Of a DNA stretch of 64,000 nt, positions 51,491-60,597 are shown in pieces. The position numbers were made by a program, and so were the translations under genes. The stretch is taken from positions 186,001-250,000 of the forward strand of contig JBDUYP010000007.1 in NCBI GenBank assembly GCA_039944535.1. Direction: 5' to 3'. The stretch comes from JAMZMI01 sp039944535. Lineage in GTDB: Bacteria; Bacteroidota; Bacteroidia; Cytophagales; Cyclobacteriaceae. Positions within the stretch are counted from its first letter, which is position 1, and the number at the start of each line of letters is the position of its first letter. The notes beneath the pieces are model-generated. The model saw only the letters and a program-made list of their open reading frames with translations. It was not told the origin of the DNA and ran no database searches.

Positions 51491-52870
51491 ATGCAAAAGA
51501 AACTTAACCATTCTTTTTTTGATCAGTACAGTGGCTCGTTCGCTGATAATGTGATCGATAAATTTTTCGAGGAAAATGATGTAATTACAGGTAAGGAGAT
51601 CATCAGTCTGACTCCTTCAAAGCAGGTTAATTTTTTCGTTCTTAAAACGCTTTTCAACCAATGGCAGGACGAAATGAAAAGGTTGGAGAGCCCGTTTTTC
51701 AACTTTAAAGATGCGGAAGTAAGAAAGGTGCTAAGAACCTTTATGAACACTGTGTCTCAAAAAATAGAAATAGAAGAAGAAAGCTTTAAACCTCTTTTGG
51801 AGAGTGCTGTCAGGGAAACATTGCATTTGCTCGCTAATCCTGCTGACTTTCTGAAGGAAAGTTTTGCTGACCGAAAGTCCAACCTGTCAGAAAAGTCGGT
51901 TAAAAATTTCTTAAAATACATCAAGGTTTTTAAATCAGATATTGAACAGTTTTTGGAGTCAAACATTGGTCAGTCATCTGAAGAAATTGGGACCAATTCC
52001 AGTGCCTTTTTTGACTCGTTGGATGTGGAGCAGATTGCTGGATTTGAGCTATCTATTCTCAATGAAATAGAGCCAATAACCATGGGAGATCTGTTTGAAG
52101 AAGAAACGGCAGAACCTGAGCAGGCGGCACCAGAGGAGGAAGAGTTGGATTTGACGGTTGATGATTTTGATGATGAACCTGAGGACGAAGCGGAAGAGGA
52201 TAAGGCGGAGGATGTCAGCGAATCGCAGCAAGAAGTGGTAGCGGCAGAAGCTACTTCTGATGATGAAGCCGAGGCGTTTGACCCAGAGTCGGAAACTGAA
52301 GTGGAGGAAGTGGCCGAAGCTGAAGAGTCCTACTCAGAGGAATTGGAATCAGAGACAAAGGAAGAAGTACTTGAGCCGGAGGCTGACGAGGAACCTATAC
52401 TACAGGATGAAGAGATAGCCGCAGAACCTGCCGATGATGTGGAGGATAGTCTGGAGCCTGAAGCATCTCAGGAGGAGGAAATAGCACCGGAGACAGTAGC
52501 TGATGTTGGGGGTTTTGAAGAAGAAGATGAAGTTTCATTGAACCAAAAACTGGCAGATGAAACGACTAAAACCATCAACGAGAAGTTTGAAAGGGAAGAG
52601 AGCGTGACGCTGGCTGATCACCATCAGCAATCGAAAGTCACCTCCATCATGGAGGCGATTTCGGTCAACAACAGGTACATGTTTATCAATGATCTTTTTG
52701 AGGGAGACAAAGATGAATTTGCTGATGCCATCGATCGGATAGAGGAGTGTGAGTCCTTTGATGAGGCAGTAGAAATTTTGGTTCAGGAGTATGCCCGCAA
52801 CTATGAATGGGATATGAACAGCGATGAGGTGAAGGAGTTGCTCAAAGTTGTTTTTAGGAAATTCAGATAA
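51491..52870 (+). CDS. Highly acidic three-part protein of unknown function
   Basis: I do not recognise this 459-residue protein. Residues 1-190 look like a helical domain of mixed charge (SKQVNFFVLKTLFNQWQDEM). Residues about 195-360 are an extreme Glu/Asp-rich linker with Ala, Pro and Ser. About 370-459 is a second small helical domain (NNRYMFINDLFEGDKDEFAD and EAVEILVQEYARNYEWDM). There is no signal peptide or membrane segment, so it should be cytoplasmic. It has its own transcript, divergent from tdk, and meets rodA with zero gap. The C-terminal domain resembles unnamed Bacteroidota conserved regions. A scaffold role is only a guess. Confidence 0.75.
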   Translation: MQKKLNHSFFDQYSGSFADNVIDKFFEENDVITGKEIISLTPSKQVNFFVLKTLFNQWQDEMKRLESPFFNFKDAEVRKVLRTFMNTVSQKIEIEEESFKPLLESAVRETLHLLANPADFLKESFADRKSNLSEKSVKNFLKYIKVFKSDIEQFLESNIGQSSEEIGTNSSAFFDSLDVEQIAGFELSILNEIEPITMGDLFEEETAEPEQAAPEEEELDLTVDDFDDEPEDEAEEDKAEDVSESQQEVVAAEATSDDEAEAFDPESETEVEEVAEAEESYSEELESETKEEVLEPEADEEPILQDEEIAAEPADDVEDSLEPEASQEEEIAPETVADVGGFEEEDEVSLNQKLADETTKTINEKFEREESVTLADHHQQSKVTSIMEAISVNNRYMFINDLFEGDKDEFADAIDRIEECESFDEAVEILVQEYARNYEWDMNSDEVKELLKVVFRKFR

Positions 52871-54139
52871 TCATAACCGTTGCAGTACCTGCATCCTGTG
52901 AGCGTCGAGCTTCAGGAAAATAAATAGCAAAACCGTGAAGCCCCAAAGTGACGACCCTCCGTAGCTGAAGAAGGGTAGCGGAATGCCTATTACAGGAAAA
53001 AGGCCTATCGTCATGGCGATATTTACAGCGAAATGGAAAAACAGGATAGACATCACTCCATATCCGTAAATTCTCGCAAAAACTGATTTTTGCCGTTCGG
53101 CAAGAAAAACCAGACGCAAAAAGAGTCCGCAAAATGCTGCTATAAGCAAGAAACTCCCGATCCACCCTTGCTCTTCGCCTATCGTACAAAAAATAAAATC
53201 TGTTGTTTGCTCCGGCACAAAATCAAACTTGGTTTGTGTGCCCTCGAGGTAACCCTTTCCCGTCAGCCCGCCGGAACCAATGGCGATCTTTGATTGGGTT
53301 ACATTCCAGCCAATGCCCAGTGGGTCTGCATTAGGGTTTATCAGCGACATCACCCGCTTCTGTTGGTGGGGCTTCAACACATCTGTAAGGATAAAGTCCA
53401 CGCTGACGATAAACCCAGCGGCTAGTACGCTCCCTACCACAACCATGGCAATTTTCCTTGGGTTTTTGGCTACCAGACCGATCAGCAACATCATGACCAC
53501 TACCAGCCCAATAAAAAGAACCGTTTGGTTGACTAAAAGTGTAAGTAGAAACAGTGCTACAATTCCGATTCCTGCTATCAGTATCACCGGATGCATACCC
53601 TCACGAAACATCACCAATATCAAGCTGCCAAAAACCATGGCCGTACCAAGGTCTCCCTGGAGGATGACAAGTACGAGTGGAAACCCAAAGATCAAAAATC
53701 CGATTACCTGAGATTTCAAGTCATCTGTTTTTCTGTTTGTAGCGCTCAAAAACCTGGCTAAAGCCAATGCAGTAGCAAACTTGGTGAATTCTGAGGGCTG
53801 AAACTTAAAGGCCCCCAGTTCGAACCATGATTTGGAGCCGGCCACTTCTTCTCCGAAAAGGAGCACCGCGATAAGGAAGAATATCATTACTCCATATAAA
53901 ATGTAGGAGAGGGTGTGATAAAACTTGTAGTCCAGAAGCATGATGAGCGTTATTAGCATAATGGAAGTGCCCATCCAAATGATTTGCCTCCCTGAGCTCA
54001 TAGACAAACTGAAGATGCCCACATTTTGATCAGGGTCAAAATCTGCCGCATAGATGTTGAGCCAGCCACCCAAAACAAGCGCCAGATAAAGGCCTATGGT
54101 CAGCCAGTCAACTTTATAGACTAGTAGATTGTCCCTCAT
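52871..54139 (-). CDS. rodA: Rod shape-determining protein RodA (SEDS glycan polymerase)
   Basis: The 422-residue polytopic protein has the SEDS signatures KFATALALARF, VLILVILQGDLGTAMV-like core (LQGDLGTAMVFGSLI), QSKIAIGSGGLTGKGYLEGTQ with the FVPEQTTDFIF loop, and PFFSYGGSSLWGF near the end. RodA polymerises lipid II with PBP2. The start overlaps the mrdA 3' end by 26 bp. It ends the mre cluster and abuts the acidic gene. Confidence 0.95.
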   Translation of the reverse strand: MRDNLLVYKVDWLTIGLYLALVLGGWLNIYAADFDPDQNVGIFSLSMSSGRQIIWMGTSIMLITLIMLLDYKFYHTLSYILYGVMIFFLIAVLLFGEEVAGSKSWFELGAFKFQPSEFTKFATALALARFLSATNRKTDDLKSQVIGFLIFGFPLVLVILQGDLGTAMVFGSLILVMFREGMHPVILIAGIGIVALFLLTLLVNQTVLFIGLVVVMMLLIGLVAKNPRKIAMVVVGSVLAAGFIVSVDFILTDVLKPHQQKRVMSLINPNADPLGIGWNVTQSKIAIGSGGLTGKGYLEGTQTKFDFVPEQTTDFIFCTIGEEQGWIGSFLLIAAFCGLFLRLVFLAERQKSVFARIYGYGVMSILFFHFAVNIAMTIGLFPVIGIPLPFFSYGGSSLWGFTVLLFIFLKLDAHRMQVLQRL

Positions 54140-55985
54140 TGGAGTTGGTTGAGTCTTTACTAACAGTATCTTTTTTTACCACTTTCTGCGGTTTGGGATC
54201 AGAAAAATCACCTCTTAACACATAGGCTTCCATCCATGGTCTGGTGATTTCGCCTTTGATATATTTTTCTATCAAAAGCCCGGCTGTAGCTGCAGCTGCA
54301 CGTGCCCCCTGTCCGGCGTTTTCTACATACACAGCCACCGATATCTGTGGGTTTTCCCTTGGGGCAAAAGCCATAAAACCGGAATGATCTTCGCCATGAG
54401 GGTTTTCCACAGTACTCGTTTTTCCACAAACTTCAATATCCGATATCCGCGCCCTGAAACCCGTTCCTCCCTTTACCACGTTGGACATACCCTGTAGTAC
54501 CGGCTCGAAATATGCCGTATCAATGCTTACTTTTTTTCTCTCTGCTCCAGCGATTGTTACACCGTTAATTTCCTTTACTATATGTGGGGTGTAGTAATGC
54601 CCTTTGTTGGCAAGTAGGGCTCCCAGATTCGCCATTTGGAGTGGTGTCACCTGCACCTCACCCTGGCCAATGCTCAGAGAGTAAATGTTGGAAAACTTCC
54701 ACCGATTAGCGCCGTAGACTCGGTCATAGTATCGTACGGTGGGTATATTTCCTGACTTTTCACCTGGGAGGTCAACACCCAGCGCATTGCCAAGGCCAAA
54801 TTCATAAATGTAGTTATTCCATTTTTCCAGACCAATCCGCGAGTCAATGTACATGTTGTCATCTTCTTCCTGGAGAATAACGCGTCTAAAAATCTTGTAG
54901 AGGAACGTGTTGGAAGACAAAGTGATAGCCCTGTCAACGTCATACAAACCAAGAGGAGCATGGTCTCCCATCGGGCTGTAGTCGCACATCAGTTTTTCAT
55001 ATGGCCCCACCACTTTTTCTTGCATAGCGATGAGGGCTTGCACAGTCTTAAACATAGATCCTGGTGGATACATGGCCTGGATGGGGCGGTTGAAGAGGGG
55101 CTTGAGACTGTCTTCTTGCAGCGTGCCGTAATTTGTGCTTAGTCCTCTGCCGCTCAGTAGGTTTGGGTTGTAAGAGGGGGCCGAAACATAAGCCAGGATT
55201 TCGCCTGTAGCCGGGTCAAGGGCGACTATACTGCCTACTTTTCCCTCCATTAGCGTTTCTGCATATTGCTGTAGCTGAGAGTCCACTGTTAGTTTTATAC
55301 TCTGACCTGGGATGGCAGCCGTATCATATTCTCCATCGTTGAACGAACCCTTTACCACTCCCTGCACATCCACAAGCTTGTAATTGAGCCCGCGTTTACC
55401 TCTGAGGATTTCCTCATATTGCAGTTCTATGCCCTTGATCCCGATATAGTCACCGGGTTTGTAATAATTTGAAGTGTCGCGGTTGAGTTGATACCTGCTG
55501 ATTTCTCTGACATAACCGAGCGCATTTGCCAGGGTGTTTTCGGGATACGCTCTCACCGTTCTGGGCAGCACATAAAATCCCGGAAAGTCAACCAGTTGGT
55601 CTTGAATTCTTGCGAATTCTTCGTTGGGGATTTGTTCGATGAATTTGGATGCAAGTATTGAGGAATACTTCCTGGCCTTTGAGTATTTGGTTATGAATGA
55701 TTCGTGATCAATTTCCAGAAGCCCGCAGATGTGAGCAGAATCTTCGAGGTTTACTTCCTTTGGGACGATCATAAGATCATAAACTGGAGTGTTGTAAACG
55801 ATGAGATTGTCGTTTCTGTCGGTGACAAGTCCCCGATATGGATACTCCACAATTTTCTGTACGATGTTGTTTTGAGCCGCTAGCTTGTAGTCATCATTTA
55901 CCACCTGAATGGAAAACAGCCGTATCGAAAAGACAAGGGCTGTCATCAGAATAATGGCCTGAATGATGATACTTCTGCTACTCAT
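54114..55985 (-). CDS. mrdA: Penicillin-binding protein 2 (elongasome transpeptidase)
   Basis: The 623-residue protein has one N-terminal membrane helix (IIIQAIILMTALVFSIRLF), a dimerisation domain and a transpeptidase domain. The active site is S310-M-F-K313, with SSN at 357-359. The third motif, normally KTG, reads KTS (522-524, CGKTSTVENPHG). Ser for Gly there is unusual and may affect beta-lactam binding, though the enzyme is surely essential. It cross-links new glycan made by RodA. It lies between mreD (1-bp overlap) and rodA (26-bp overlap). Confidence 0.95.
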   Translation of the reverse strand: MSSRSIIIQAIILMTALVFSIRLFSIQVVNDDYKLAAQNNIVQKIVEYPYRGLVTDRNDNLIVYNTPVYDLMIVPKEVNLEDSAHICGLLEIDHESFITKYSKARKYSSILASKFIEQIPNEEFARIQDQLVDFPGFYVLPRTVRAYPENTLANALGYVREISRYQLNRDTSNYYKPGDYIGIKGIELQYEEILRGKRGLNYKLVDVQGVVKGSFNDGEYDTAAIPGQSIKLTVDSQLQQYAETLMEGKVGSIVALDPATGEILAYVSAPSYNPNLLSGRGLSTNYGTLQEDSLKPLFNRPIQAMYPPGSMFKTVQALIAMQEKVVGPYEKLMCDYSPMGDHAPLGLYDVDRAITLSSNTFLYKIFRRVILQEEDDNMYIDSRIGLEKWNNYIYEFGLGNALGVDLPGEKSGNIPTVRYYDRVYGANRWKFSNIYSLSIGQGEVQVTPLQMANLGALLANKGHYYTPHIVKEINGVTIAGAERKKVSIDTAYFEPVLQGMSNVVKGGTGFRARISDIEVCGKTSTVENPHGEDHSGFMAFAPRENPQISVAVYVENAGQGARAAAATAGLLIEKYIKGEITRPWMEAYVLRGDFSDPKPQKVVKKDTVSKDSTNSNEGQSTSL

Positions 55986-56500
55986 TACATTCTCCTTTCT
56001 CTTGGTGAAATCAGCAAACTAACTGTGAATACAACTACGAAAGTGTACAAGGTGCTGAGGAAAATTTTGTTCATCAAACTAAAGAACCCACTGAGCCCAT
56101 CGTTTTCGATGGTGAAAATGATGATATGGTGAGCCAATATCAGCGGGATCAGGAACTTTACACTGCCCCATAGCTTCAGGTGATTCCATGAAATATTAAT
56201 ATCCTCTTCATAGTCGCCGATACTTGCCAGATACCAATAATCCTTCACTAAAGCTAAAAACACGCATGCCGACGCATGAATTCCCGGAGTATTAGAAAAA
56301 ACATCAACTAAAAGACCGCTCAATAGGGCTATGACCATGGTGATGTTTCGGTTTACCCCAAGGGGGAGAAATAAAATAAAGCCTACATAAAAGAACCCGA
56401 ATGCCACATCGAAAAGGATGAATCGGTGGAGCAAGGGTATTTGTATGAGCAAAAAGGCCACCAGGTGAAGGACCTGGCGTGTGTAGTTTATCCTGATCAT
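55985..56500 (-). CDS. mreD: Rod shape-determining protein MreD
   Basis: The 171-residue protein has five or six hydrophobic segments and little else conserved, as is usual for MreD. Recognisable parts are LLSGLLVDVFSNTPGIHASACV and the position between mreC (4-bp overlap) and mrdA (1-bp overlap). It links MreB/MreC to the cell-wall synthases in the membrane. The assignment rests on context as much as sequence. Confidence 0.88.
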   Translation of the reverse strand: MIRINYTRQVLHLVAFLLIQIPLLHRFILFDVAFGFFYVGFILFLPLGVNRNITMVIALLSGLLVDVFSNTPGIHASACVFLALVKDYWYLASIGDYEEDINISWNHLKLWGSVKFLIPLILAHHIIIFTIENDGLSGFFSLMNKIFLSTLYTFVVVFTVSLLISPRERRM

Positions 56501-57312
56501 TGGCCTTCTATTGTTATTAATTCCAGACTATCTTTTTCTTCCTTGAGCTGACTTTTGATCACAAAGGCATAATTCAAAGAAGTGAAGTCAACTGCCAGTT
56601 TGACCTTGGCTTCATAGAAAGCATCTTCAATATTTAAATTGAAAGATGACACGGTTCCGATCAAAATATCCGGAGGAAACACAGAATTAAATCCTGATGT
56701 AACGATACTATCACCTTCAAACAAGCTGATGTGGCGGGGGATGTATTTCACCTCGGCTTCATATGGAGACACACCATCCCACTGAACTGTACAAAGTGTG
56801 TTGGAAGACTTGAGGTTGCTTGATATCAGCAGACCCCTATGGAGGAGAGATATCACCGTAGCAAAATTCTGAGAAACGGATTTTACCTTGCCTACTACTC
56901 CTTTACTGGCGATAACACCCATCCCGGGTTCAATACCCACGTTATGACCTCCATCAAGCGTAAAGAAATTTTGGTCTCTCTGGTAGGTATTATTGATGAC
57001 TTCAGCAGCTATGAAATCGTATTTTCTGAGGGACGTATCTATGGCATAGCTTCGCTTGTTGCTCATGGCGAGCTGTGTTCTCAAAACCTCGTTTTCTTCT
57101 AGTAACTGCTTGTTTACCTGCAAAAGGTTGAGATAGTTGGCAGTATTATGCGTGAAACTACTGATGCTGGCTATAGCCGCATTGGAGGAGTTGAGAAAAG
57201 CCGCGTTTTGGCGTTGATTGTAAGAAATAATGAGCCAGGCACAAAATCCTTCCAAGACCAGAAAGAAACCAAAGGTTCTGAATCGATAAAGGAAGTTTAA
57301 TAAATTCTGCAT
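56497..57312 (-). CDS. mreC: Rod shape-determining protein MreC
   Basis: The 271-residue protein has an N-terminal membrane helix, a coiled coil (about 60-100) and the beta-barrel core with FFTLDGGHNVGIEPGMGVI, GVVGKVKSVSQNFATVISLL and GDSIVTSGFNSVFPPDILIG. These are typical MreC signatures. MreC forms periplasmic filaments that activate PBP2. It follows mreB by 6 bp and overlaps mreD as ATGA. Confidence 0.95.
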   Translation of the reverse strand: MQNLLNFLYRFRTFGFFLVLEGFCAWLIISYNQRQNAAFLNSSNAAIASISSFTHNTANYLNLLQVNKQLLEENEVLRTQLAMSNKRSYAIDTSLRKYDFIAAEVINNTYQRDQNFFTLDGGHNVGIEPGMGVIASKGVVGKVKSVSQNFATVISLLHRGLLISSNLKSSNTLCTVQWDGVSPYEAEVKYIPRHISLFEGDSIVTSGFNSVFPPDILIGTVSSFNLNIEDAFYEAKVKLAVDFTSLNYAFVIKSQLKEEKDSLELITIEGQ

Positions 57313-57318
57313 TTAAGC

Positions 57319-58347
57319 CTACGTCATTAATACAGGCTTGTAGCTATTCAGGTTTTTCAAAGCCAACCCCGTTCCTCTCACCACGGCTCTCAACGGATCC
57401 TCGGCAATGTGGATTGGAAGTTTTGTTTTCATAGCCAGCCTTTTGTCTAGTCCTCTCAATAGGGCACCACCACCTGTGAGGTAGATTCCATTATCATAGA
57501 TGTCCGCAGACAACTCGGGCGGTGATATTTCAAGAGCCTTGAGTACGGCTTCTTCAATTTTCGAAACAGATTTGTCAATAGCGAAAGCAATTTCCGAATA
57601 GGAAATCTTGATAACCTTAGGAATACCGGTCATCAGGTCGCGACCTCTGATCTCATAATCCTCTGGGCCATCGTCTAGTTCTGTAAGTGCGGAACCGACT
57701 TCTATTTTTACTCGCTCAGCCGTTCTTTCTCCTATCAGGAGATTGTGCTGACGCCTCATATAGTCAAGAATGTCTTTGTTGAAAGAGTCACCTGCCACCC
57801 GAATAGACTGGTCGCAAACAATACCACTCAAAGCTATGACGGCAATCTCCGTGGTACCCCCTCCGATATCCACAATCATGGAACCGATCGGCTGCTCTAT
57901 CTTGATGCCGATACCAATCGCCGCAGCGATAGGCTCGTGGATCATGTAAACTTCCTTAGCGCCGGCGTGCTCTGCACTATCTCGTACCGCACGTTTTTCT
58001 ACCTCGGTGATGCCGGAAGGAATACAAATCACCATTCGGTGAGAAGAAGGCAAAAACTTGTTGTTAGCTGACTCGATCATTTTGATCATGCCACGAATCA
58101 TGTGCTCTGCAGCATGGAAATCAGCAATCACACCGTCTTTTAGCGGACGTATGGTCTTGATGTTTTCATGGGTTTTTTCGTGCATCTGCATAGCCTCCCT
58201 CCCGATTGCCAACACTTTGTTATTGTGCTTGTCGATGGCAATGATGGACGGCTCGTCCACAACAATTTTATCCTTACTGATAATCAAAGTGTTAGCTGTT
58301 CCAAGGTCGATAGCTATATCACTGTTGAAGAAATCAAAAAAACCCAT
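57319..58347 (-). CDS. mreB: Rod shape-determining protein MreB
   Basis: The 342-residue bacterial actin has phosphate 1 (IAIDLGTANTLI), connect and phosphate 2 (MIVDIGGGTTEIAVIAL), and the adenosine motif (GIYLTGGGALLRGLD). It polymerises along the inner membrane and guides the elongasome. It is the first mre gene after purH. TAACTTTC, 26 bp before the start on the minus strand, resembles a -7 element but has no clear partner. Rod shape is therefore expected for this organism. Confidence 0.98.
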   Translation of the reverse strand: MGFFDFFNSDIAIDLGTANTLIISKDKIVVDEPSIIAIDKHNNKVLAIGREAMQMHEKTHENIKTIRPLKDGVIADFHAAEHMIRGMIKMIESANNKFLPSSHRMVICIPSGITEVEKRAVRDSAEHAGAKEVYMIHEPIAAAIGIGIKIEQPIGSMIVDIGGGTTEIAVIALSGIVCDQSIRVAGDSFNKDILDYMRRQHNLLIGERTAERVKIEVGSALTELDDGPEDYEIRGRDLMTGIPKVIKISYSEIAFAIDKSVSKIEEAVLKALEISPPELSADIYDNGIYLTGGGALLRGLDKRLAMKTKLPIHIAEDPLRAVVRGTGLALKNLNSYKPVLMT

Positions 58348-58408
58348 TTTATGCGCGCTAGTTTAAGGTGCGGAAAGTTACGAATATAGTTGTAAAACAG
58401 TAGTTTTT

Positions 58409-59932
58409 CTAATGTTTGAAATGACGAGTGCCGGTGAATACCATAGAAATGCCGTGATCGTTGCAGTAATCAATCGAAAGCTGATCTTTTACTGAACCTC
58501 CCGGCTGTATTACAGAAGAGATACCTGCCTTATCTGCGATCTCTACACAATCCGGAAATGGGAAGAAAGCATCAGATGCCATTGCGGCTCCCTTCAGGTC
58601 AAATCCAAATTTCTGGGCCTTTTCGATGGCTTGTTCCAATGCATCAACACGAGAAGTCTGGCCCACACCGCTGGCGAGTAACTGACCATCTTTTGCCAGG
58701 ACTATGGTGTTTGACTTAGAGTGCTTACAAACCTTGGATGCGAAAAGTAAGTTTTCAATTTCTGCCTTTGAAGGAGCTGTTTTAGTCACTGTTTTCAGCC
58801 CATCCTTGCTGTCGGTTACATTGTCGAAATCCTGAACCAAAGTTCCGTTTAGCATGCTTTTGTGAACCAACTTTCTATCCCAGGTTTTTTTCTGAATAAG
58901 AAGTATTCTGTTTTTCTTTCCTTTTAGGATTTCCAAAGCCTCATCTGTGAATGATGGTGCCAACAGAATCTCGAAGAACAAACTATTCATGGTTTCGGCG
59001 GCAGCCTTGTCCACTTCCTTATTGGTGATCAATACACCACCAAAAGCAGATGTGGTGTCTGCTGCGAAAGCTCTGTCGTAAGCGTCTTTTACACTATTGC
59101 CGGTTGCTATTCCGCAGGCATTGTTATGTTTCAATATGGCGAAAGCTGTGTCGTCAAACTCGGCAATGAGCTGAATGGCAGCTTCGATATCTACCAGATT
59201 GTTATAAGAGATTTCTTTTCCGTGAATCTGATCAAAATAGGAGTCTGATTCTTCGTAGAAAACTCCTTTTTGATGAGGATTTTCTCCATACCTCAGTACT
59301 TTTCCTTTGCCCGCACTCAATTTAAAGGAAGGCACTTTTTCTTCTCCATTCAAATAATTGAAAATGGCTGAATCATAGTGTGACGATGTGTCAAAAGCAC
59401 GTGTGGCAAATAGTTTTCTATCTGCCAGGTCGGTAGATCCGTTTTCTTTTTGCAAAAGATCAAGAAGGTCGCCGTAATAATCTCTGGAACTCACGATCAC
59501 CACGTCTTTGAAGTTTTTGGCAGCACCTCTTATGAGAGCAATTCCACCAATATCGATCTTTTCAATAATGTCCGCTTCGCTTGCTCCGCTTGCTACAGTT
59601 TCCTCAAAAGGATACAGATCCACAATCACCAAATCAATAGCAGGCACATCGAATGTGTCCTTTTCTTTTTCATCGCTTTCCAGGCCTCTTCTGTACAAGA
59701 TTCCGCCAAACACTTTTGGGTGGAGTGTTTTCACCCTGCCTCCAAAGATTGACGGGTAGTCCGTTACATCTTCTACAGCTGTAACGGGAATGCCTTTTTC
59801 TTCAATGAAGCTTTGGGTTCCTCCTGTAGAGTAGATTTTTACGCCAAGTTCATTGAGTTTTTCTACTATCGGGTCAAGACCGTCTTTGTAGAATACAGAA
59901 ATTAGTGCGGATTGGATTTTTACTTCGCTCAT
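58409..59932 (-). CDS. purH: Bifunctional AICAR transformylase/IMP cyclohydrolase
   Basis: The 507-residue enzyme performs the last two steps of IMP synthesis. The N-terminal MGS-like cyclohydrolase domain (about 1-190) includes GVKIYSTGGTQSFIEEKGI and FGGRVKTLHPKVFGGIL. The transformylase domain has LRYGENPHQKGVFYE, ILKHNNACGIATG with the Lys/His pair, and ASDAFFPFPDCVE. The length is normal. The order purN-purH-mreB recurs in Bacteroidota. A structured leader of about 75 nt may precede it. Confidence 0.97.
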   Translation of the reverse strand: MSEVKIQSALISVFYKDGLDPIVEKLNELGVKIYSTGGTQSFIEEKGIPVTAVEDVTDYPSIFGGRVKTLHPKVFGGILYRRGLESDEKEKDTFDVPAIDLVIVDLYPFEETVASGASEADIIEKIDIGGIALIRGAAKNFKDVVIVSSRDYYGDLLDLLQKENGSTDLADRKLFATRAFDTSSHYDSAIFNYLNGEEKVPSFKLSAGKGKVLRYGENPHQKGVFYEESDSYFDQIHGKEISYNNLVDIEAAIQLIAEFDDTAFAILKHNNACGIATGNSVKDAYDRAFAADTTSAFGGVLITNKEVDKAAAETMNSLFFEILLAPSFTDEALEILKGKKNRILLIQKKTWDRKLVHKSMLNGTLVQDFDNVTDSKDGLKTVTKTAPSKAEIENLLFASKVCKHSKSNTIVLAKDGQLLASGVGQTSRVDALEQAIEKAQKFGFDLKGAAMASDAFFPFPDCVEIADKAGISSVIQPGGSVKDQLSIDYCNDHGISMVFTGTRHFKH

Positions 59933-59954
59933 GCTTTTTGTTTGATAAAATGAT

Positions 59955-59990
59955 CGGGCAGTTGGGGGAACCCTATATGCTGAGTTGCCC
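59955..59990 (-). promoter_or_regulatory. Possible structured leader of purH
   Basis: On the minus strand GGGCA (59986-59990) can pair with TGCCC (59956-59960), enclosing a smaller GGG/CCC element. It lies between the candidate promoter and the purH start. I cannot match it to a known riboswitch. Confidence 0.3.
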
Positions 59991-60003
59991 CGAAATCAAG
60001 GCG

Positions 60004-60011
60004 CAAAAGTA
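60004..60011 (-). promoter_or_regulatory. Candidate -7 element for purH
   Basis: TACTTTTG on the minus strand fits TAnnTTTG. No clear -33 TTTG is present at the usual distance. An A/T-only hairpin (AAAAGA/TCTTTT) just upstream could terminate purN. Confidence 0.35.
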
Positions 60012-60029
60012 AAAAGATATGTCTTTTTA

Positions 60030-60593
60030 TTAGCCCTGATTCTCAATGTATTGCGCGATTATTTGCGGAAAGTGATCGTATTCTAGTTGGTGTACTTTTT
60101 CTGCTACAGTATCAGGAGTATCTGTAGAGGTAACGGGACATTTGGCTTGAAATATAATCTGCCCCTCATCATAGTTTTCGTTTACCACATGGATGGTGAT
60201 TCCAGATTCGGTTTCTCCTTTGGCAACTACAGCTTCATGCACATGAGACCCGTACATGCCTTTGCCGCCAAACTTTGGCAACAGGGCGGGGTGGATGTTG
60301 ATGATTTCTCGGGGAAAAGCGTTTACCAGATATTGAGGGATTTTCCATAAAAAGCCCGCCAATATGATATAATCTATGTCGGCAAGAGTTTTGAGAAAGT
60401 CTTCGGATTTGAATTCTTCACGGCTAAACACCACGCAAGGGACATCCAATTTTTTCGCTCTCTCAATTACGAAAGCCTTTGGATTGGTGCAGAAAATGGC
60501 TTTTACCGTAAGGTCAGTGCAGTATTGGGAAAGAATGATGTTTTCAGCGTTTGAGCCACTACCAGAGGCGAAGATTGCGATGTTTTTACCCAT
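60030..60593 (-). CDS. purN: Phosphoribosylglycinamide formyltransferase
   Basis: The 187-residue enzyme transfers a formyl group from 10-formyl-THF to GAR. It starts with IAIFASGSGSNAENI, the phosphate-binding loop, and has INIHPALLPKFGGKGMYG with catalytic Asn and His, then GITIHVVNENYDEGQIIFQ holding the catalytic Asp in the family position (here DEG). Full length. It lies 4 bp after the UbiA gene and 97 bp before purH on the minus strand. Confidence 0.96.
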   Translation of the reverse strand: MGKNIAIFASGSGSNAENIILSQYCTDLTVKAIFCTNPKAFVIERAKKLDVPCVVFSREEFKSEDFLKTLADIDYIILAGFLWKIPQYLVNAFPREIINIHPALLPKFGGKGMYGSHVHEAVVAKGETESGITIHVVNENYDEGQIIFQAKCPVTSTDTPDTVAEKVHQLEYDHFPQIIAQYIENQG

Positions 60594-60597
60594 GGGT

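Noticed and set aside
59933..60003. ZTP (pfl) riboswitch before purH
   Set aside because: purH is a common target, but I do not find the conserved CCGCCUGGGCA-type segment or the paired GGG element in the expected order.
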